In this document: positions 17,027 through 25,344 of the stretch, piece by piece
Position numbering within the stretch: position 1 is the stretch's first letter
Layout of the letters: the number at the start of each line of letters is the position of its first letter
DNA from: Nocardiopsis listeri NBRC 13360
GTDB lineage: Bacteria > Actinomycetota > Actinomycetes > Streptosporangiales > Streptosporangiaceae
NCBI RefSeq assembly: GCF_001570765.1
Contig: NZ_BCSH01000047.1
Span: forward strand, 1 to 64,000
Reading direction: 5' to 3'
Length of the DNA: 64,000 nt
Program-made: the position numbers and the translations under genes
Notes under the pieces: generated by a model
The model's input: only the letters and a program-made list of their open reading frames with translations
Databases searched by the model: none
What the model was told of the DNA's origin: nothing

Positions 17027-20000
17027 TCTCATCAAGGGACCGGACCCGGGTGGCGGTGAGGGTGGGCAACGATCCTGGAGCCGCCCGCCGAACCCGTCCG
17101 TGGACCACCACCAGATCAGAGCCGAACACCGCAGCGGCCGAGTGCCGTTGGGCGTCCTCGAACAGGGCCACGTCGACCAGCCCGGTCCGGTCCTCCACGG
17201 TGGTGAAGACGACCCTGCGCCCAGACCGTGTGGGTGGGGTCTGCGTGCAGACCCGCACCCCCGCGACCATGACCCGCGCCCCGTCCGGAACCCGGTGCAG
17301 GTCCTGGGCCTGCACGAGGTCGTGGGCGGCGGCCAGTGCGGCCAGGTGTTCGGCGTACCGGTCCAACAGGTGACCGGACAGCTCATAACCCAACACCCGC
17401 AGCTCCTCGGCCACGCGTTCGTCGTGCGTCATCGGAGTCCCCGTCCCCACCGGTACCTCCGTGGGGCCGGTGCCCAACGAGAGTTGGTCGGCCGTACTCC
17501 CCACGACGCGGTGGCCACCCCCACGGTCCACCCCGTGCGCTCGGATCAGGGTGTGGGCGTGCACGAGGACGTCGCGCCGGTCCGGGACACCGGGTGCACC
17601 GGTGACCCCGGCCAGGGAGTCCAGGGCCCCGGCCAACACCAGGTTGTCCACCGACTCGCGGGACAGGGATGCCCGGGCGAGCAGGTCGCGCGGGTCGGTG
17701 AACGGTCGCCGCGTCAGCAACCGGTCGAGTTCGGCCCCGGTGAGGGCGCCCACGTCCGACAGGGACGGCCGCAGGCCCCGCCGTCCCTCGGCGTCGGTGT
17801 CCACGTGCCAGTGCCGGCCGGAGACGTTCACGTCCAACGCGAGCACCGGAACCCCCAGCCTGCGGGCGTCGTGCAACAGCACCCGACGTGGGTACATGCC
17901 GGGATCGTGGGTCATCACCCCCGCGAAGAACGCCGCCGGGAAGTGCCGTTTGAGGTAGGCGGACTGGTGGGTGGGCAGGGCGAACGCGGCGGCGTGCGCC
18001 TTGCAGAACCCGAAGTTGCCGAAGGCCGCCACCAGTCGCCAGGTGTCCTCGATCGTCCGCTCGTCGTGCCCGCGCGCGGTCATCAGGACACGAACCCGCC
18101 TCTCCACCTCCCGACGCCCCTGGTCGGTGGCCAGCGCGCGCCGCATCGCCTCGGCCTCGTCGGCCCCGCAACCGGTCATGGTGTCCAGGGCGCGCAGGAG
18201 CTGTTCGTGGTAGAGCAGCGCGCCACCGGTCTCGGCCAGCACGGGGGCCAGAGACGGATGGGGCAGCCGGGGCGGCTCCGTGCCCTCCCGCGCCCCCAGG
18301 TAGGCGCCGACCATGTCGGTGCCCATGGGACCCGGCCGGAACAGGGAGATGTCGGCGATCAGGTCGGCGACCCCGCGCGGGCGCAGCCTGGACACCAGTT
18401 CGCGCTGGCCCGGGCTCTCGATCTGGAAACAGCCCAGGGTGTGGGAGGCACCGACCATGTGGGCGGTGGCCGGGTCGCTGTCCGGTAGGGACTCCAGGTC
18501 CGGGCGCGTCCCCTCGGTCCGGCCGATCTCCTCGACGGTGTGCGCCAGTGACGACTGCATTCGCACCCCCAACACGTCCAGCTTGAGCAGGCCCAGGTGC
18601 TCCACGTCCTCCTTGTCGGCCTGCACCATCGGGTAACCGGCGCCCGAGGGCTGGGCGGGGACCCGGTCGCCCAGGGCGTGGTCGGACAGCACCAGACCAC
18701 AGGGATGCATCGCCACGTGGCGGGGCAGCCCGGACAGCCGCTCGGCCAGCGCGAACAGCTTCTTCACGTGCGCGGTGTCCAGACCGTCCAGGTTCCGTAG
18801 TTCGGGGAGTTCGCGCGCGGTCTCGGTGATCCGGGAGGCGCGCACCCGGGGGAAGATCGAGGCGATCCGGTCGACCTCCACCGCGGGCAGGGACAGGGCG
18901 GTCCCGGCGTCGCGCAGGGCGCTGCGGGCCCGGTAGGTCTCCATCATCGCCACGGCCGCGCTCGCACCAGGGTGGGCGGCGATCACCGCGTCGTAGGCCT
19001 CCAACCTGCGCGCCGACTCCACGTCCAGGTCCACGTCGGGCAGGCCGGGCCGACTCGGGGTGCAGAAGCGTTCGAACGACAGTCCGTGTTCCAAGGGGTC
19101 GATCGCGGAGATCCCGAGCAGGTGCACGACGAGGCTGCCCACGGCCGACCCGCGCGCGAAGCAGCGGATGTCCTTGTCCCGGATGGCCCGGGCGGCGTCC
19201 GCCACGGTGAGGAAGTAGCTCGCCAGTCCCATCCGGTCGATGACCTCCAGTTCGTGCCGGGCGCGTTCCTCGGCGGCCCGCCCCATACGAATGGCTCCGT
19301 CGCCGACCAGGGCGCGCAGTTCGGCGGTGGCCTCGTGCCGTTCGGGCAGGTGGAGACGGCCCCAGCCCAGGTCGGCGACGGGGTCCAGGGCGCAGGAGGT
19401 GGCCAGGGCCAGGGTGTGGGCGACCAGGCGCCGGGCACGGGCGGTGTCGCCGCCGCACACCCCGGTCGCGATGAGGCGCATCTCCTCGCCTGTGGCCAGG
19501 TGCGCGCGGTCGGTGCGGGGTTCGGGTCGGTACCCGCCGGGGGCGTGCCCGCGGATCCGGTCCAGGGCCCGCGCCACCCCGGCGTGTTCGCCGGTCGGGT
19601 AGCGGGCCGCGTTGGTGAGCACCGCCAGCACGTGTTCGTCGTCGGCCAGACGGATCAGGTCTCGGGCGGTGCGGCGTTGCCCGGCGGCGCCGTGGTCGTG
19701 CGGGGCCAGGGCGAGCTCCACACCCAGGTTCCGCCATGCGTGCAGCAGGCCGCGGGCGCGCACGGGCAGGTCCTGGGCCATGGCGCGGCCCACGTCGGAG
19801 TCGTTGCCGAGCAGCACCACCAGTCCTTCAGGGTGTTCGGCGATCTGCTCGGGGGTGGCGGCCACCGGGCCGGGGGAGTGGTGGACGGAGGTGACCAGCC
19901 GGCACAGGTTCGCCCAGCCTCGGGCGCCGCGGGCCAGCAGGACCACCCGGCCGCCCTCGGGCGAGGCCAGGGCCAGGTCGACCCCGAGGGCGGGGCGCAC

Positions 20001-20180
20001 CCCGCTTTCCGCGCAGGCACGAAGGTGTTCGGCGACCCCGAAGAGCCCGTCCCTGTCGGTGAGGGCCAGCACCGGCTGCCGATCGAGCGCGGCCCGTTCG
20101 ACCAGGGTCGCGGGCGGCACGGTGCCGTGCCGGAAGGAGAACGACGACGTCGAACGCAGATGCGCGAACACCGGTGACAC
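16998..20180 (-). CDS. dnaE2: Error-prone DNA polymerase III alpha subunit DnaE2
   Basis: A 1060-residue C-family polymerase, normal length for DnaE2/ImuC, which carries out mutagenic lesion bypass in the SOS response. Polymerase-site acidic residues are present in PDVDLDVE and the palm/finger motif LKLDVLGVRMQSS is clear, followed by a tandem HhH and OB-fold tail. The N-terminal PHP domain is degenerate: FAHLRSTSSFSF and ALTDRDGLFG lack the metal-binding histidines of exonuclease-active PHP domains, so it has no predicted proofreading there. The GTG start at 20180 is weakly placed against GGAAGGG; an in-frame GTG at 20171 is better spaced. No imuA/imuB lies alongside. A perfect LexA box is 37 bp upstream. 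Confidence 0.94.
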   Translation of the reverse strand: MSPVFAHLRSTSSFSFRHGTVPPATLVERAALDRQPVLALTDRDGLFGVAEHLRACAESGVRPALGVDLALASPEGGRVVLLARGARGWANLCRLVTSVHHSPGPVAATPEQIAEHPEGLVVLLGNDSDVGRAMAQDLPVRARGLLHAWRNLGVELALAPHDHGAAGQRRTARDLIRLADDEHVLAVLTNAARYPTGEHAGVARALDRIRGHAPGGYRPEPRTDRAHLATGEEMRLIATGVCGGDTARARRLVAHTLALATSCALDPVADLGWGRLHLPERHEATAELRALVGDGAIRMGRAAEERARHELEVIDRMGLASYFLTVADAARAIRDKDIRCFARGSAVGSLVVHLLGISAIDPLEHGLSFERFCTPSRPGLPDVDLDVESARRLEAYDAVIAAHPGASAAVAMMETYRARSALRDAGTALSLPAVEVDRIASIFPRVRASRITETARELPELRNLDGLDTAHVKKLFALAERLSGLPRHVAMHPCGLVLSDHALGDRVPAQPSGAGYPMVQADKEDVEHLGLLKLDVLGVRMQSSLAHTVEEIGRTEGTRPDLESLPDSDPATAHMVGASHTLGCFQIESPGQRELVSRLRPRGVADLIADISLFRPGPMGTDMVGAYLGAREGTEPPRLPHPSLAPVLAETGGALLYHEQLLRALDTMTGCGADEAEAMRRALATDQGRREVERRVRVLMTARGHDERTIEDTWRLVAAFGNFGFCKAHAAAFALPTHQSAYLKRHFPAAFFAGVMTHDPGMYPRRVLLHDARRLGVPVLALDVNVSGRHWHVDTDAEGRRGLRPSLSDVGALTGAELDRLLTRRPFTDPRDLLARASLSRESVDNLVLAGALDSLAGVTGAPGVPDRRDVLVHAHTLIRAHGVDRGGGHRVVGSTADQLSLGTGPTEVPVGTGTPMTHDERVAEELRVLGYELSGHLLDRYAEHLAALAAAHDLVQAQDLHRVPDGARVMVAGVRVCTQTPPTRSGRRVVFTTVEDRTGLVDVALFEDAQRHSAAAVFGSDLVVVHGRVRRAAPGSLPTLTATRVRSLDENAGASSGKG

Positions 20181-20216
20181 CCCTTCCGTGACCGGCAGAA
20201 GGGGAAGACGCCGTTA

Positions 20217-20232
20217 TCGAACCTATGTTCGA
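20217..20232. promoter_or_regulatory. SOS box (LexA operator)
   Basis: TCGAAC-CTAT-GTTCGA is a perfect match to the actinobacterial LexA consensus TCGAAC-N4-GTTCGA. It sits in the 53-bp gap between dnaE2 and the divergent small gene. TATGTT (20224-20229) within it fits a -10 for the + strand gene, and GATAAC on the minus strand (20213-20218) fits a -10 for dnaE2, so one LexA dimer could block both. Confidence 0.9.
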
Positions 20233-20233
20233 A

Positions 20234-20476
20234 ATGGTAGCGCAGGACGTTCACCTCCGCATCCTGACCAGTGCGAACGGTCGCTTCGCCACCGCGATCT
20301 CCACCGCGCGCGAACTCGGCCCGGACTTCGAACGGACGCGCAAGGCCGCCGGGTGGGGCGCGCTCGGTATCGTCGCCGCCGCCTGGGCGGCCGAGTCCAC
20401 CCCCGAGGGAATGGCGTGGGGGATCCTCGCCGTGGTCGCGGTCGTGTTGCACGTGGTGCGAACCTGGCGGTCCTGA
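20234..20476 (+). CDS. Small two-helix membrane protein, probably LexA-controlled
   Basis: An 80-residue protein that I do not recognise. The N-terminal half (about 1-40) is hydrophilic with a helical, charged pattern; the C-terminal half has two hydrophobic segments (about 41-53 and 60-75) separated by ESTPEG, ending in RTWRS. Codon use is strongly GC3-biased, so it looks like a real gene. The ATG at 20234 has no ribosome site, but TATGTT ends 4 bases upstream, which suits a leaderless transcript starting at the ATG. The SOS box abuts the start codon, so LexA would repress it. A strong hairpin follows the stop. A role linked to the DNA-damage response is inferred from position only. Confidence 0.7.
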   Translation: MVAQDVHLRILTSANGRFATAISTARELGPDFERTRKAAGWGALGIVAAAWAAESTPEGMAWGILAVVAVVLHVVRTWRS

Positions 20477-20493
20477 CCCGCCGCCATGGGACA

Positions 20494-20527
20494 CGGCCCG
20501 CTGCCACACTTCTGTGGCGGCGGGCCG
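20494..20527. terminator. Terminator between the small membrane protein and the hydrolase
   Basis: A 15-bp stem with one mismatch (20494-20508 with 20513-20527) closed by a CTTC tetraloop, GC-rich, lies between two convergent genes. It has no long T-tract but is stable enough to act in both directions. Confidence 0.75.
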
Positions 20528-20582
20528 CTGGTGGTTCCGGCCGACGCCCGGGCGGGTCGGCGCGGGCCCGTCGGCGGGTGGT

Positions 20583-21530
20583 TCAGGTCCTGAACGGATC
20601 GGTGCGCCGACCCAGGACCGGCAGGGCCAGGTCCACGCCCCCGTCCCGGGCCCGCCCGGACAGGAAGTCCAGGGACGAGCCGAGGTCGTCGACCAACCGG
20701 GGCAACGGCCGTAGCGGGTGCTCCAGGGAAACGGTGAAGTCGTCCCAGTGGATCGGGACCACTCGTCGCGCGCCGGTGCGCTCCACCACGTGGTGCCAGT
20801 AGTCGGACCGGAACCGCTCGCCCTGTTCACCGAGTGCGCCCACCCCCAGGTAGACCGTGTCCGCACGGTGGCCGTCGAGGGCGCCCGGCAGCCAGTTGGC
20901 GCTGGCGTGGACCAGCAGCTCCCCGTCGGGATGGGCCACGTGCAGCGAGTAGCAGTCGCCCGTCTTGAAGTCGCCGACGCGCCCGGTCCGCAACGGACGG
21001 CCGATCACGCCGGGGGCGATGTCACCGGGGCTGTGTTCCGCCGCCAACGCGGTGAGCGTGAGCGAACCGAACCGCATCGGTTCGCCCAGGACCACCGGGT
21101 CGCACCGGTCGTGGTCCAGTCCCTGGCCGACGGCGATGTTGTGGGTGGACCCCGAACCGATGAGCCGTGCACCGGTCAGTTCGGCCACCAGGGGAGCATC
21201 GAGCGCGTGGTCGAAGTGGGAGTGCGCCACGAACACCGCGTCCAGACGGGAGAGGCCGAAGCGCGCGAGCGCGGCCTCCACCCGGGCCCGGTTCGGGGCG
21301 AGCCGCTTGAACGCCAGGTCGAACTTGCTCGGGCGGCTGAAGAAACCGTCGGTCAGCACAGCGGTCTCGCCGTCGGTGAGCAGGATCGTGGATACCCCCA
21401 GGAACACCGCGCGCAACCGCCCCGGGGCGTCGGCCGCCGCGGGTTCGCGCAGGTCGACCCAGGGGGACAGGGACGGGCGGAACAGACCGACCCGTGATCG
21501 GCGGGTGGATGGGCGGGGGTGAGCGGTCAT
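20583..21530 (-). CDS. MBL-fold metallo-hydrolase
   Basis: A 315-residue metallo-beta-lactamase-fold protein. The metal motif is HSHFDHA (about residue 100), with a later PIHWDDF His. The VFLGVSTILLTDGETAVLTDGFFSRP opening resembles the UlaG/lactonase-like branch. I start at the ATG of MTAHPRP; the longer upstream frame lacks coding character. No signal peptide is evident, so it is probably cytoplasmic or loosely associated. Substrate unknown. It faces the small SOS-linked gene and has an isolated promoter region with a 7-bp dyad. Confidence 0.85.
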   Translation of the reverse strand: MTAHPRPSTRRSRVGLFRPSLSPWVDLREPAAADAPGRLRAVFLGVSTILLTDGETAVLTDGFFSRPSKFDLAFKRLAPNRARVEAALARFGLSRLDAVFVAHSHFDHALDAPLVAELTGARLIGSGSTHNIAVGQGLDHDRCDPVVLGEPMRFGSLTLTALAAEHSPGDIAPGVIGRPLRTGRVGDFKTGDCYSLHVAHPDGELLVHASANWLPGALDGHRADTVYLGVGALGEQGERFRSDYWHHVVERTGARRVVPIHWDDFTVSLEHPLRPLPRLVDDLGSSLDFLSGRARDGGVDLALPVLGRRTDPFRT

Positions 21531-21600
21531 CGCGTGCCTCGTTCTGCGGGGTGGACGTCCAGTCTGCCGAACGTCCCCGTGCTCGGGGCGTTCGGGACCG

Positions 21601-21620
21601 TTCACACGGATCGGTGTGAA
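21601..21620. promoter_or_regulatory. Dyad upstream of the MBL hydrolase gene
   Basis: TTCACAC-GGATCG-GTGTGAA is a perfect 7-bp inverted repeat 71 bp upstream of the minus-strand start. It resembles a dimeric-repressor site; the regulator is unknown. Confidence 0.5.
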
Positions 21621-21862
21621 CGCGAGTCCGTGACCATGGGCCCTTGAGGGGCACGACCCTCTCCGATCCCGCAGCCGAGGGGATCGCACCGGGGTGGAGT
21701 GAGACCCTTCGCGGCGCACACAGCACGATGCGTGGTGGAGTATGTCGTTTCCGCGACAAGGTCGACGTGTCGCGTCCCACGCGCGATTCGCACAGTAGGT
21801 CCGGAGCAGGTCGTGGAACACCCACCCCGCACACCCGGCTCGAGAAGAACTGTCGCGGTGGC

Positions 21863-22066
21863 CTGTATTACTCCCCGGGCCACGACGTGGTCCCGACCGG
21901 ACAGGGTGAGGAGCTCCGCGACGCCTGCCGTGCCGGCGGGGCCTGGGTGGAGTGGCGACGGACCTTCTCCGGACCGCACCTGATGAGCTTCTTCCTGGAC
22001 ACCGAGCGTGCCCAGGACCGGCTCGGCGGAGGGTTGACCGATGAACCGGCCCCCGGCACCTGCTGA
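21863..22066 (+). pseudogene. Coding-like fragment without a normal start
   Basis: About 68 codons with strong GC3 bias encode a protein-like sequence (YYSPGHDVVPTGQGEELRD, then GGAWVEWRRTFSGPHLMSFF) ending in TGA. Upstream of about 21863 the GC3 bias vanishes and there is no in-frame ATG, GTG or TTG close by, only CTG. It may be the 3' end of a decayed gene or a small gene starting at CTG. I do not recognise the family. Confidence 0.3.
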
Positions 22067-22124
22067 GACCGGTGACACGGACGGAGTGACACGGTCGCCG
22101 GGAACCTCGCCCCGGTGGCCGTTC

Positions 22125-23372
22125 TCACGTGTGCGGGGCAAGTTTCGCCGGCTCGGACCCGGGATCGGCGGAGCGGGCCAACCGCTCCACCCGCAGCGCC
22201 ATCTCCAGCTCGAAACGCAGGTCCGGGTCGTCCAACCGATCGCCGAACAGGTTCGTCAACAGGCGAAGGCGGTATCGCACGGTCTGCGGGTGGAGGTGCT
22301 GTACCTGGGCCACCCGTTTGGCGTTGTACCCGTGCTGCAACCAGAGCAGGAGGGTCTCGGACAGGCGCTCGCGCTGACCGTCGGACAGCTTCCGAAGTGG
22401 GGCCAACCTGGAGGTGATCATCTCCCGCATCAGCTTCCGGTCCCGCAACAGCAGGAGTGGTGTGAGGTGTTCGCTCCACAGGGCGATCCCGTCCGCCGGC
22501 ACAACGCTCACCTGGACCAGTTCGAGGGTCTCGCGCGCGTGGGCCAGGGAGACGGCCGTCTCGGTGATGTCCACCGGTGGTCCCGCCGCCGCGTTCCGGC
22601 CGCGCAACAGACGCTCCAGGGCCCGCAATCTGCCGGGGCCCTCGGGGTCGGGCAGGACGAGGCAGGGGGCGGCCCGGTGGAAGTCGTGCAGTACGTCCGA
22701 GGGCAGCGCGGGCGGGGCCGTCTCCTCCCCGTATCCCTGGAGGACGATCACCGCCACCTTGTCGGGGACACGCCACCGGGCCGACGAGGCCAGTTCGGCG
22801 ATGACCCTGGGGGAGGGGTCGGGTTCGGACAGGAGCAGGTCGACCAGGCGGCCCCGGCGCCGTTGTAGTTCGCCCGACGCCTGGGCCCGCGCCTCGTTGT
22901 ATCCCTCCGAGGCCGCGGAGGCCATCTCCTCCAGGAACAGGAACGCGGCCTCGGCGACCACGCCGACGTGGTGCTGGGGCAGGAGGTCGGGGTGCTGTTC
23001 CTGGACCTTCAGGAGTTCGCGCCACATGATCACGAGGGCGGTGCGCATCGCACTCTGGAGGCTGTCGAGGTTGCGGCCCTCGTGGACCTCCGCCTCACCG
23101 AGCATGCGGAACCGTTCCCGTAGCCGGTGGGCGGGCGGATCGGTCCTCCCCACGCGGTCCAGGAACACGGTCAACGCCTCACGGACCGCGGTGCGGGTGG
23201 AGGCGGCGTACACCTCGTTCCCGGGACGGAGGTACTCGGGCACGCTCTCGTGGATCCGGGTCACCACCACCTCGGTCAGGGGTTCGACGTGGGAACGGAA
23301 GTGGTCGGCGAACTCCACAGGGACGTCGGCCAGGGGGTTGGCTCCCTCCCGGGCCCGACCCTTCGTGGACAT
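22125..23372 (-). CDS. PucR/CdaR-family transcriptional regulator
   Basis: A 415-residue regulator. The N-terminal part (about 1-170) is helical and of RsbT-antagonist/PucR-associated type, the middle is a GGDEF-like inactive domain, and the C-terminal 60 residues form the HTH_30 domain (LSDGQRERLSETLLLWLQHG then RVAQVQHLHPQTVRYRLRL). I start at MSTKGRA because GGAGG lies 7 bases before this ATG; a GTG/ATG further up is less well placed. PucR-type proteins often activate purine or amine catabolism genes, but no such target lies next to it. Confidence 0.88.
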   Translation of the reverse strand: MSTKGRAREGANPLADVPVEFADHFRSHVEPLTEVVVTRIHESVPEYLRPGNEVYAASTRTAVREALTVFLDRVGRTDPPAHRLRERFRMLGEAEVHEGRNLDSLQSAMRTALVIMWRELLKVQEQHPDLLPQHHVGVVAEAAFLFLEEMASAASEGYNEARAQASGELQRRRGRLVDLLLSEPDPSPRVIAELASSARWRVPDKVAVIVLQGYGEETAPPALPSDVLHDFHRAAPCLVLPDPEGPGRLRALERLLRGRNAAAGPPVDITETAVSLAHARETLELVQVSVVPADGIALWSEHLTPLLLLRDRKLMREMITSRLAPLRKLSDGQRERLSETLLLWLQHGYNAKRVAQVQHLHPQTVRYRLRLLTNLFGDRLDDPDLRFELEMALRVERLARSADPGSEPAKLAPHT

Positions 23373-23387
23373 CGGAGTCACCTCCAC

Positions 23388-23911
23388 CAGTCGAGTCCCC
23401 TCCGTTGCCGGGGCACAAGGTTACCGACGAGTAAAGGAGAGGCTACGGGAGTCGCCCACCGTTGTGAATCCCCGCACGGCCGGTTTCCGCGGGCACCCGG
23501 AACGTGTGAAGACCTCGTTCGCCGGGGCGCCCGGGCGGACACCGGTTCTTCCCTGGGCACTTCCAGCCGAAGGCCCGGAAACGACGACGGCACCCGCCGT
23601 GTGGTGGATGCCGTCGAGGTGCCCCTGGGGCGAGACGCCGGTCAGTCGACGTAGCGCAGGCCCGCCGTGGCCGACTCCTCGCGCGTCTTGTACATGGCCG
23701 GCCCCGGTTCGCCGTCGCGGAACCGGGTGCGCTCGGACTCCTCGTTCTCCTCACACAGGCGAGAGGCCTCCGCCACCCGAGCACCTGCCGGCGGGCTCGA
23801 CGCCACCTGGGATGATCTTGGCTGTAGCCACAGCGCGGGCGCTCCTCGCCGAAGGGCGGGGGGAGCGCGCGCCGTAGAACCCCATTGGTGTCACGGAAAA
23901 GAGGCAAAGGG
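23388..23911. other. 524-bp gap holding one short gene
   Basis: Between pucR and menB the only supported gene is the 44-codon minus-strand frame at 23642-23776. The rest shows no recognisable coding or structural element, though the menB promoter must lie here. Confidence 0.45.
23642..23776 (-). CDS. Small hydrophilic hypothetical protein (44 residues)
   Basis: A short frame too small for ordinary gene callers. It encodes a charged protein with EENEESERTRFRDGEPGP and the ending LRYVD. Nearly every codon ends in G or C, much stronger than chance, and the composition is protein-like. The GTG start at 23776 has CAGGTG seven bases upstream; an in-frame GTG at 23806 would add ten residues. It is read towards pucR and away from menB. 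I do not recognise a family. No transmembrane segment. Confidence 0.55.
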   Translation of the reverse strand: MAEASRLCEENEESERTRFRDGEPGPAMYKTREESATAGLRYVD

Positions 23912-24850
23912 ATGGAAACGTCGGCGAGCGAGCAGCCGTTCAGAGAGTCTGAATGGAAGAAGGTCGAGGGCTTCGACTTCACCGACATCACCTATCACCG
24001 TTACGTGGGTCCCGCGCGTAGTGGCGCGGGCAAGGACATCGGTGCGGTGCGTATCGCCTTCGACCGCCCGGAGGTGCGCAACGCCTTCCGGCCGCACACG
24101 GTCGACGAGCTCTACACGGCGATGGAGCACGCGCGCTCCTGGACGGCGATCGGTACCGTCCTGCTCACCGGGAACGGGCCGTCCGCGAAGGACGGCGGTT
24201 GGGCCTTCTGCTCCGGCGGGGACCAGAGGGTGCGCGGTCGGGACGGCTACCTCTACGAGGACGACGGTTCCGACGGTGAACAAAGAAAGGCCGACCAGGG
24301 CCGTCTGCACATCCTGGAGGTCCAGCGGTTGATCCGCTCCATGCCCAAGGTCGTCATCGCCGTGGTCAACGGCTGGGCGGCCGGCGGCGGACATTCGCTC
24401 CACGTGGTGTGCGACCTGACCATCGCCTCTCGACAGCACGGGTTCTTCAAGCAGACGGACGCCACCGTCGGCTCCTTCGACGGGGGCTACGGTTCGGCGC
24501 TGTTGGCCCGTCAGGTCGGCCAGAAACGGGCGAGGGAGATCTTCTTCCTGGCCCGGCCCTACTCCGCCACCGAAATGCAGGAGATGGGCGCGGTCAACAC
24601 CGTGGCCGACCACGGTGAGCTGGAGGACACCGCGGTGCGGATGGCCACCGACATCGCCGACCAGTCCCCGCAGGCGATCCGGATGCTCAAGTACGCCTTC
24701 AACCTCCCCGACGACGGGATGCTCGGGCAGCAACTGTTCGCGGGAGAGGCGACCCGGCTCGCCTACATGACCGAGGAGGCGGTGGAGGGCAAGACGGCCT
24801 TCCTGGAGAAACGCAGCCCCGACTGGTCGGGCTTCCCTCGCTACTACTAG
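23912..24850 (+). CDS. menB: 1,4-dihydroxy-2-naphthoyl-CoA synthase
   Basis: A 312-residue crotonase-fold enzyme that closes the second ring of the naphthoquinone nucleus in menaquinone synthesis (o-succinylbenzoyl-CoA to DHNA-CoA). MenB hallmarks are RNAFRPHTVDEL, the FCSGGDQR oxyanion region, GGGHSLHVVCDLTIASR and GSFDGGYGSA, and the C-terminal SPDWSGFPRYY. The start is ATG after an AAAGGG-containing tract; an upstream GTG is possible. No other men gene is in the window, so menB stands alone here, followed by a hairpin. Confidence 0.96.
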   Translation: METSASEQPFRESEWKKVEGFDFTDITYHRYVGPARSGAGKDIGAVRIAFDRPEVRNAFRPHTVDELYTAMEHARSWTAIGTVLLTGNGPSAKDGGWAFCSGGDQRVRGRDGYLYEDDGSDGEQRKADQGRLHILEVQRLIRSMPKVVIAVVNGWAAGGGHSLHVVCDLTIASRQHGFFKQTDATVGSFDGGYGSALLARQVGQKRAREIFFLARPYSATEMQEMGAVNTVADHGELEDTAVRMATDIADQSPQAIRMLKYAFNLPDDGMLGQQLFAGEATRLAYMTEEAVEGKTAFLEKRSPDWSGFPRYY

Positions 24851-24858
24851 CCGGGTGC

Positions 24859-24887
24859 GGCCGGGATCGCGTCGCGCGGTCCCGGCC
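24859..24887 (+). terminator. menB terminator
   Basis: GGCCGGGA (24859-24866) and TCCCGGCC (24880-24887) form a perfect stem with further GC pairing inside, 9 bases after the menB stop. No T-tract follows. Confidence 0.6.
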
Positions 24888-25087
24888 TCGACCTCGACGA
24901 TTCCCGGACCGTATAGTGGGCCCAAGACCCGTGTCGGATCGTGAGAGGGACCTCCAAGAGATCGAAGGCAGACTGCTCGGCTCGATGAGCCACCCACACC
25001 ACTTGGGCGAGGGACCTGGCCGATGCTGCCCGAAATCTGGAACCACCCCCACCACAGGTCGGCCCGTGGCAGTTACTCGAATACCTC

Positions 25088-25333
25088 TTGGCCATCGCGC
25101 TCGGGCTGTCCACCTGCGTCTTCATGATCGGCCTGGCCCTCCTCGCCCTCCGGTTCATCCATCAGCGGATGGATGTTCGAGGGAACAGGGGGAGCCCTCC
25201 GCCCACGAACGTCGCCGGATGTGGAAGTACGCACAACGTGGTCGGTGACGTCCACGACTCGGGCCTGGTCATACAGGCCGATCGCATCGAAGTCCACGTC
25301 ACGTCGCCGCCCGGCCGTGATGGCAACCCCTGA
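25088..25333 (+). CDS. Small membrane protein with VxGDVHxSGxVIQA motif
   Basis: An 81-residue protein: one N-terminal transmembrane helix (about 1-25), a short basic stretch (HQRMDVRGNR), then a C-terminal repeat-like strand region, HNVVGDVHDSGLVIQADRIEVHV. That tail resembles the N-x-V-x-G-x-V-x-G-x-V-V-Q-A-x-x-I motif found near the ends of various actinomycete signalling and NLR-like proteins. Codon bias is good from 25088 on. The TTG start has no ribosome site; in-frame codons upstream to a TGA at about 24984 could also be coding but contain no normal start. Function unknown; the start is uncertain. Confidence 0.55.
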   Translation: MAIALGLSTCVFMIGLALLALRFIHQRMDVRGNRGSPPPTNVAGCGSTHNVVGDVHDSGLVIQADRIEVHVTSPPGRDGNP

Positions 25334-25344
25334 GACGCGATCCG

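Larger units (their letters stand above)
21531..22124. other. 594-bp gap with a dyad and a coding-like remnant
   Basis: No complete recognisable gene is present. The segment holds a perfect dyad at 21601-21620 near the hydrolase start and a 68-codon coding-biased frame lacking a standard start at 21863-22066, both listed separately. Confidence 0.5.
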
